This document shows, piece by piece, positions 61,071 through 64,000 of a stretch of DNA of 64,000 bases; positions within the stretch are counted from its first letter, which is position 1, and each line of letters starts with the position of its first letter. Both the position numbers and the translations under genes were made by a program. The stretch spans positions 1 to 64,000 of the forward strand of contig JBBQSD010000001.1 in the NCBI GenBank assembly GCA_038214135.1. The letters run 5' to 3'. This stretch comes from JANLSE01 sp038214135. GTDB lineage: Bacteria; Chloroflexota; Chloroflexia; Chloroflexales; Roseiflexaceae. The notes beneath the pieces are model-generated. The model was given only the letters and a program-made list of their open reading frames with translations. It did no database searches and was not told the DNA's origin.

Positions 61071-64000
61071 ATGCCCTCGACCAATGATTTTAGTGGTTTG
61101 TTGGAATGGCGTTGCATCGGCCCATTCCGCGGCGGTCGCGTTGTCACAGTTGCTGGCGATTACCAGAATCCAAATGTGTTCTACTTCGGCGCATGCGCTG
61201 GCGGTGTGTGGAAGACAAGCGATGGTGGTCACTATTGGGAGTGTGTCTCGGATGGCTTCTTCAAGACTGCCGCCGTTGGCGCGCTGGCCGTGGCTCCTTC
61301 CGATTCGCATGTGATCTATGCTGGAACTGGTGAGACGACGATTCGGATCGATGTTTCGCATGGCGATGGTGTGTATAAATCGACCGATGCTGGCCGCAGT
61401 TGGACGCATATCGGCCTGAGTGATACACGCTTCATTGGCAAGATTCGCGTGCATCCGAATGACCCGGACACAGTGTTGGTTGCGGCACTTGGCCATGCCT
61501 TTGGGCCGAATAAAGAACGGGGTGTGTTTAAATCAACAGATGGTGGCCAGAACTGGAAGCAGGTGCTGTTCAAGAGTGAAAAGGCTGGCGCTGTTGATCT
61601 GACCCTTGATGCCAACCCGCGCATCGCCTATGCTGCCATCTGGGAGGCGCATCGCAATTTCTGGCAGATTTCTAGCGGCGGCCCTGAAAGCGGTATCTGG
61701 CAATCGACAGATGGCGGCGATCATTGGGTTGATATCAGCGATCGACCAGGCTTGCCGAAGGGGATCAAGGGCAAGATCGGCCTGGCCGCCTCACCAGTTC
61801 AATCTGGCCGGGTGTGGGCGCTGATTGAGCACCAACCACAGGGTGGGCTGTACCGCTCCGATGATGCTGGCGCAACTTGGGAGAAGGTCAGCGATAACCA
61901 GAATCTGCTCTCGCGGGCCTGGTATTACACCCATATCACTGCCGATCCAGTTGACCCCGAGACGATATATGTCAATAATCTGAGCTTTTATAAATCCAAT
62001 GATGGTGGCAAGACCTTCTTTACGATTGATACGCCGCATGGCGATAACCATGATGTATGGATCGACCCACGCAATAATCAGCGGCTGATCCAGGGCAATG
62101 ATGGTGGCGCGAATGTTTCCTATAATGGTGGCGCGAGTTGGAGCAGCATCTATAACCAGCCAACCGCCCAGTTCTACCATATTGCCGCCGATACCCGCGA
62201 TCCCTATGTTGTGTATGGTACACAGCAGGATAATAGCAGCATTGCGGTGCCAAACCGCGTGAACCATACGGGCATTGCGTGGGCCGATTCGTATATTGCG
62301 GGAACCGGCGAGAGTGGCTATATTGTTCCGCGCCCCGATGACCCCAATATTGTGTATGTTGGCGCGATTGGCTCTTCTCCTGGTGGCGGGAATGCCTTGC
62401 AGCGCTATGATCATCGTACCCGCCAGATTCGGCTGATCACAACATGGCCAGAGACGATGTCCGGCCGTGGCGCAGGCGAGCAGCGCTATCGATTTGCATG
62501 GACCTACCCGATCATCATATCACCGCATGATGTCAACACGCTGTATATCGGCGGCAATATCGTGTTCAAGAGCACCAATGAGGGCCAGAGTTGGCAGCCA
62601 ATCAGCCCGGATCTGACCAAGGCCGACCCAGAAACGCTCAAGCCAACTGGTGGCCCAATCAACCGTGATTCGGTTGGGGCCGAGGTATTTGCGACGGTCT
62701 TCTCGCTGATTGAGTCGCCACACGAAGCCGGGGTATTGTGGGCCGGTTCGGACGATGGGTTGTTGCATATATCGAAGGATGCTGGCGCAAACTGGAAGAA
62801 TGTCACTCCACCCGATCTTGGTGAATGGACGATGATCACCTGTATTGAGCCATCGCCAACCGAAAAGGGCAGCGTGTATGTTGTCGGGACGCGCTACAAG
62901 AATGATGATTACAAGCCATATATCTGGAAGACCAGCGATTATGGCAAAACATGGAAGAAGATCGTCAAGGGCATTGATAAGGATGCCTATACCCGTGTGC
63001 TGCGTGCTGACCCATCGCGAGCAGGGTTGTTGTTCGCTGGAACCGAAACAGGCCTGTATGTTTCGTTCGATGATGGTGCCAATTGGGAGAAATTCCAGCT
63101 GAATCTGCCGATCACGCCATTGCATGATCTGCTGATCAAGGGTTCCGATCTGATTGCTGGCACGCATGGCCGTTCGATCTGGGTGCTTGATGATATAACG
63201 CCGCTGCGTCAGTTCAGCAAGGATGTTGCTTCCGCGAAGGCACACCTGTTCCCGCCACGGCCATCGGTGCGCATTATGCCTGGTGTGGACTGGACCGGCA
63301 ATAACCCTGGCAAGAACTATCTGTCGATGTCGGGTGGTGCCTTTACGTTCACAACCGATGATGATGGGCGGATTATTCGCAAGTTCCTTGATGTTGGCCA
63401 GAACCCACCAAGGGGCGTGATCATCACCTATGCACTCAAGAACCAGCCCAAGCAACCGATTACACTGACTTTTAGCGATGCGCAGGGCAATCTGCTACGT
63501 TCATTCACCAGCCGCGATCTGAGTAGCACCGAGAAGCCCAAGGAACAGAAAGTCCCAGCAGCGGCGGGTTGGAACCGCTTTGTGTGGGATATGCGCCACA
63601 CACCGGTGACGAAGATCGAGGGCAAAGATCCGATAGCAGAAGCGACGGTTGATGGGCCATTGGTGCCGCCTGGTATGTATCAGGTAGCACTGAAGGTTGG
63701 CGACACGACGCTGACTGAGCAGTTTGAAGTAACCAAGCCATCAACGATCCAGGCATCGCAGGAGGATTTGCAGGCCCAGTATGATCTGCTTGTGCGGATC
63801 TATACCAAGCTGAACGAGACGGTTGCCGGGGTTAACCGCGCTCGCGATCTGCGGGCACAGTTGGATGGATGGGCAACCCGTAGCGAGCAACTTAGCGATG
63901 GCAAGGCCATTGGCGAGGTGGCAAAGGCATTGAAGGAGAAGGTGCTGGAGATCGAAAAAGAGCTTCAGGTGCCGGATCTGCGTGCTGGTTGGGCCGACAA
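61071..64000 (+). CDS. large BNR/sortilin-type beta-propeller protein (5' part)
   Basis: Starts at ATG 61071 (MPSTNDFSGLLEWRCIGPFRGG), with AAGGAG ten bases ahead, and remains open for 976 codons to the window edge. It contains many BNR-type Asp-box repeats (VWKTSDGGHYW, VYKSTDAGRSWTH, VFKSTDGGQNW, IWQSTDGGDHW, LYRSDDAGATW and others), as in VPS10/sortilin-like and xyloglucanase-type propellers annotated as WD40/YVTN/BNR proteins. After about residue 720 a non-propeller region follows, with FNWDMRH-like NRFVWDMRHTP. No signal peptide is seen, unusual for this family. A binding or hydrolytic role cannot be specified. Confidence 0.85.
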   Translation, partial: MPSTNDFSGLLEWRCIGPFRGGRVVTVAGDYQNPNVFYFGACAGGVWKTSDGGHYWECVSDGFFKTAAVGALAVAPSDSHVIYAGTGETTIRIDVSHGDGVYKSTDAGRSWTHIGLSDTRFIGKIRVHPNDPDTVLVAALGHAFGPNKERGVFKSTDGGQNWKQVLFKSEKAGAVDLTLDANPRIAYAAIWEAHRNFWQISSGGPESGIWQSTDGGDHWVDISDRPGLPKGIKGKIGLAASPVQSGRVWALIEHQPQGGLYRSDDAGATWEKVSDNQNLLSRAWYYTHITADPVDPETIYVNNLSFYKSNDGGKTFFTIDTPHGDNHDVWIDPRNNQRLIQGNDGGANVSYNGGASWSSIYNQPTAQFYHIAADTRDPYVVYGTQQDNSSIAVPNRVNHTGIAWADSYIAGTGESGYIVPRPDDPNIVYVGAIGSSPGGGNALQRYDHRTRQIRLITTWPETMSGRGAGEQRYRFAWTYPIIISPHDVNTLYIGGNIVFKSTNEGQSWQPISPDLTKADPETLKPTGGPINRDSVGAEVFATVFSLIESPHEAGVLWAGSDDGLLHISKDAGANWKNVTPPDLGEWTMITCIEPSPTEKGSVYVVGTRYKNDDYKPYIWKTSDYGKTWKKIVKGIDKDAYTRVLRADPSRAGLLFAGTETGLYVSFDDGANWEKFQLNLPITPLHDLLIKGSDLIAGTHGRSIWVLDDITPLRQFSKDVASAKAHLFPPRPSVRIMPGVDWTGNNPGKNYLSMSGGAFTFTTDDDGRIIRKFLDVGQNPPRGVIITYALKNQPKQPITLTFSDAQGNLLRSFTSRDLSSTEKPKEQKVPAAAGWNRFVWDMRHTPVTKIEGKDPIAEATVDGPLVPPGMYQVALKVGDTTLTEQFEVTKPSTIQASQEDLQAQYDLLVRIYTKLNETVAGVNRARDLRAQLDGWATRSEQLSDGKAIGEVAKALKEKVLEIEKELQVPDLRAGWAD

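Noticed and set aside
62520..63455. Minus-strand ORF of 311 codons inside the propeller gene
   Set aside because: It is antisense to a clear BNR-repeat frame; the translation has no recognisable domain.

Overview
The window looks like chromosome from a filamentous member of the Chloroflexota (class Chloroflexia; a Herpetosiphon- or Kallotenue-like genome is my best guess, not proven). Pointers are moderate GC, a type 2 isopentenyl-diphosphate isomerase, a MutL-like/DUF6754 membrane operon, a clpC-radA-PIN/TRAM gene order, a haem-handling (Ccm) cytochrome c maturation cluster with a cysteine-type CcmE, and many small dispersed repeats between genes. Most of the sequence is ordinary, densely packed chromosome. 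One tRNA (Pro, GGG) is present. I found no rRNA, CRISPR array, prophage or intact insertion sequence.

Layout. 1-6.7 kb (minus): an envelope-glycan cluster with a DUF2079 protein (cut by the edge), a flippase-like LPG_synthase_TM protein, a methyltransferase, three glycosyltransferases and a polytopic membrane protein. 6.9-12.4 kb: Gfo/Idh/MocA oxidoreductase and CorA (divergent), RecF, type 2 IPP isomerase and a membrane-anchored cyclophilin. 12.6-19.7 kb (minus): a five-gene operon of unknown function with a MutL-like ASKHA protein, two small six-helix membrane proteins, a ~970-residue protein with about two dozen P-x-W-L motifs, and a DUF6754-type protein. 19.7-27.4 kb (minus): rpsA-clpC-radA-PIN/TRAM-dtd and a small gene. 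27.5-32 kb (plus): a DHH-like protein and pyruvate dehydrogenase E1alpha, E1beta and E2. 32-34.3 kb (minus): CBS protein, YraN, glutamate dehydrogenase. 34.8-37.7 kb (plus): a three-gene sugar or polyol catabolic operon. 37.7-41.3 kb (minus): apt, roadblock protein, solute-binding lipoprotein, glycosylasparaginase-type hydrolase.

41.4-49.3 kb (plus): cytochrome c maturation. ccmAB are separated by a repeat-filled gap from ccmC-ccmD-ccmE-ccmF. Two further genes follow: one joins a degenerate J-like domain to a membrane helix and TPRs (CcmI-like), the other joins a related J-like domain to a CcmG/TlpA thioredoxin. CcmE carries a CxxxY motif instead of the haem-binding histidine, and no CcmH is seen, which recalls the 'System I*' variant. 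49.4-52.6 kb: OmpR-type regulator, proB, two unknown genes and tRNA-Pro. 52.8-57.3 kb: a PHP-AlbA_2 fusion with a C-terminal repeat, a ~700-base repeat-rich gap, and an aldehyde dehydrogenase. 57.4-58.1 kb is a rearrangement scar: the first 14 codons of a NYN-domain gene run directly into an inverted, internally deleted fragment of an NRPS adenylation domain. 58.1-60.7 kb (minus): REC-PAS-PAS-GGDEF-EAL protein. 61.07 kb to the edge: a large BNR/sortilin-like beta-propeller protein.

The best candidates for undescribed biology are the MutL/PxWL/DUF6754 operon, the J-like fusions attached to the Ccm cluster, and the PHP-AlbA_2 protein with its tryptophan-rich C-terminal repeats.
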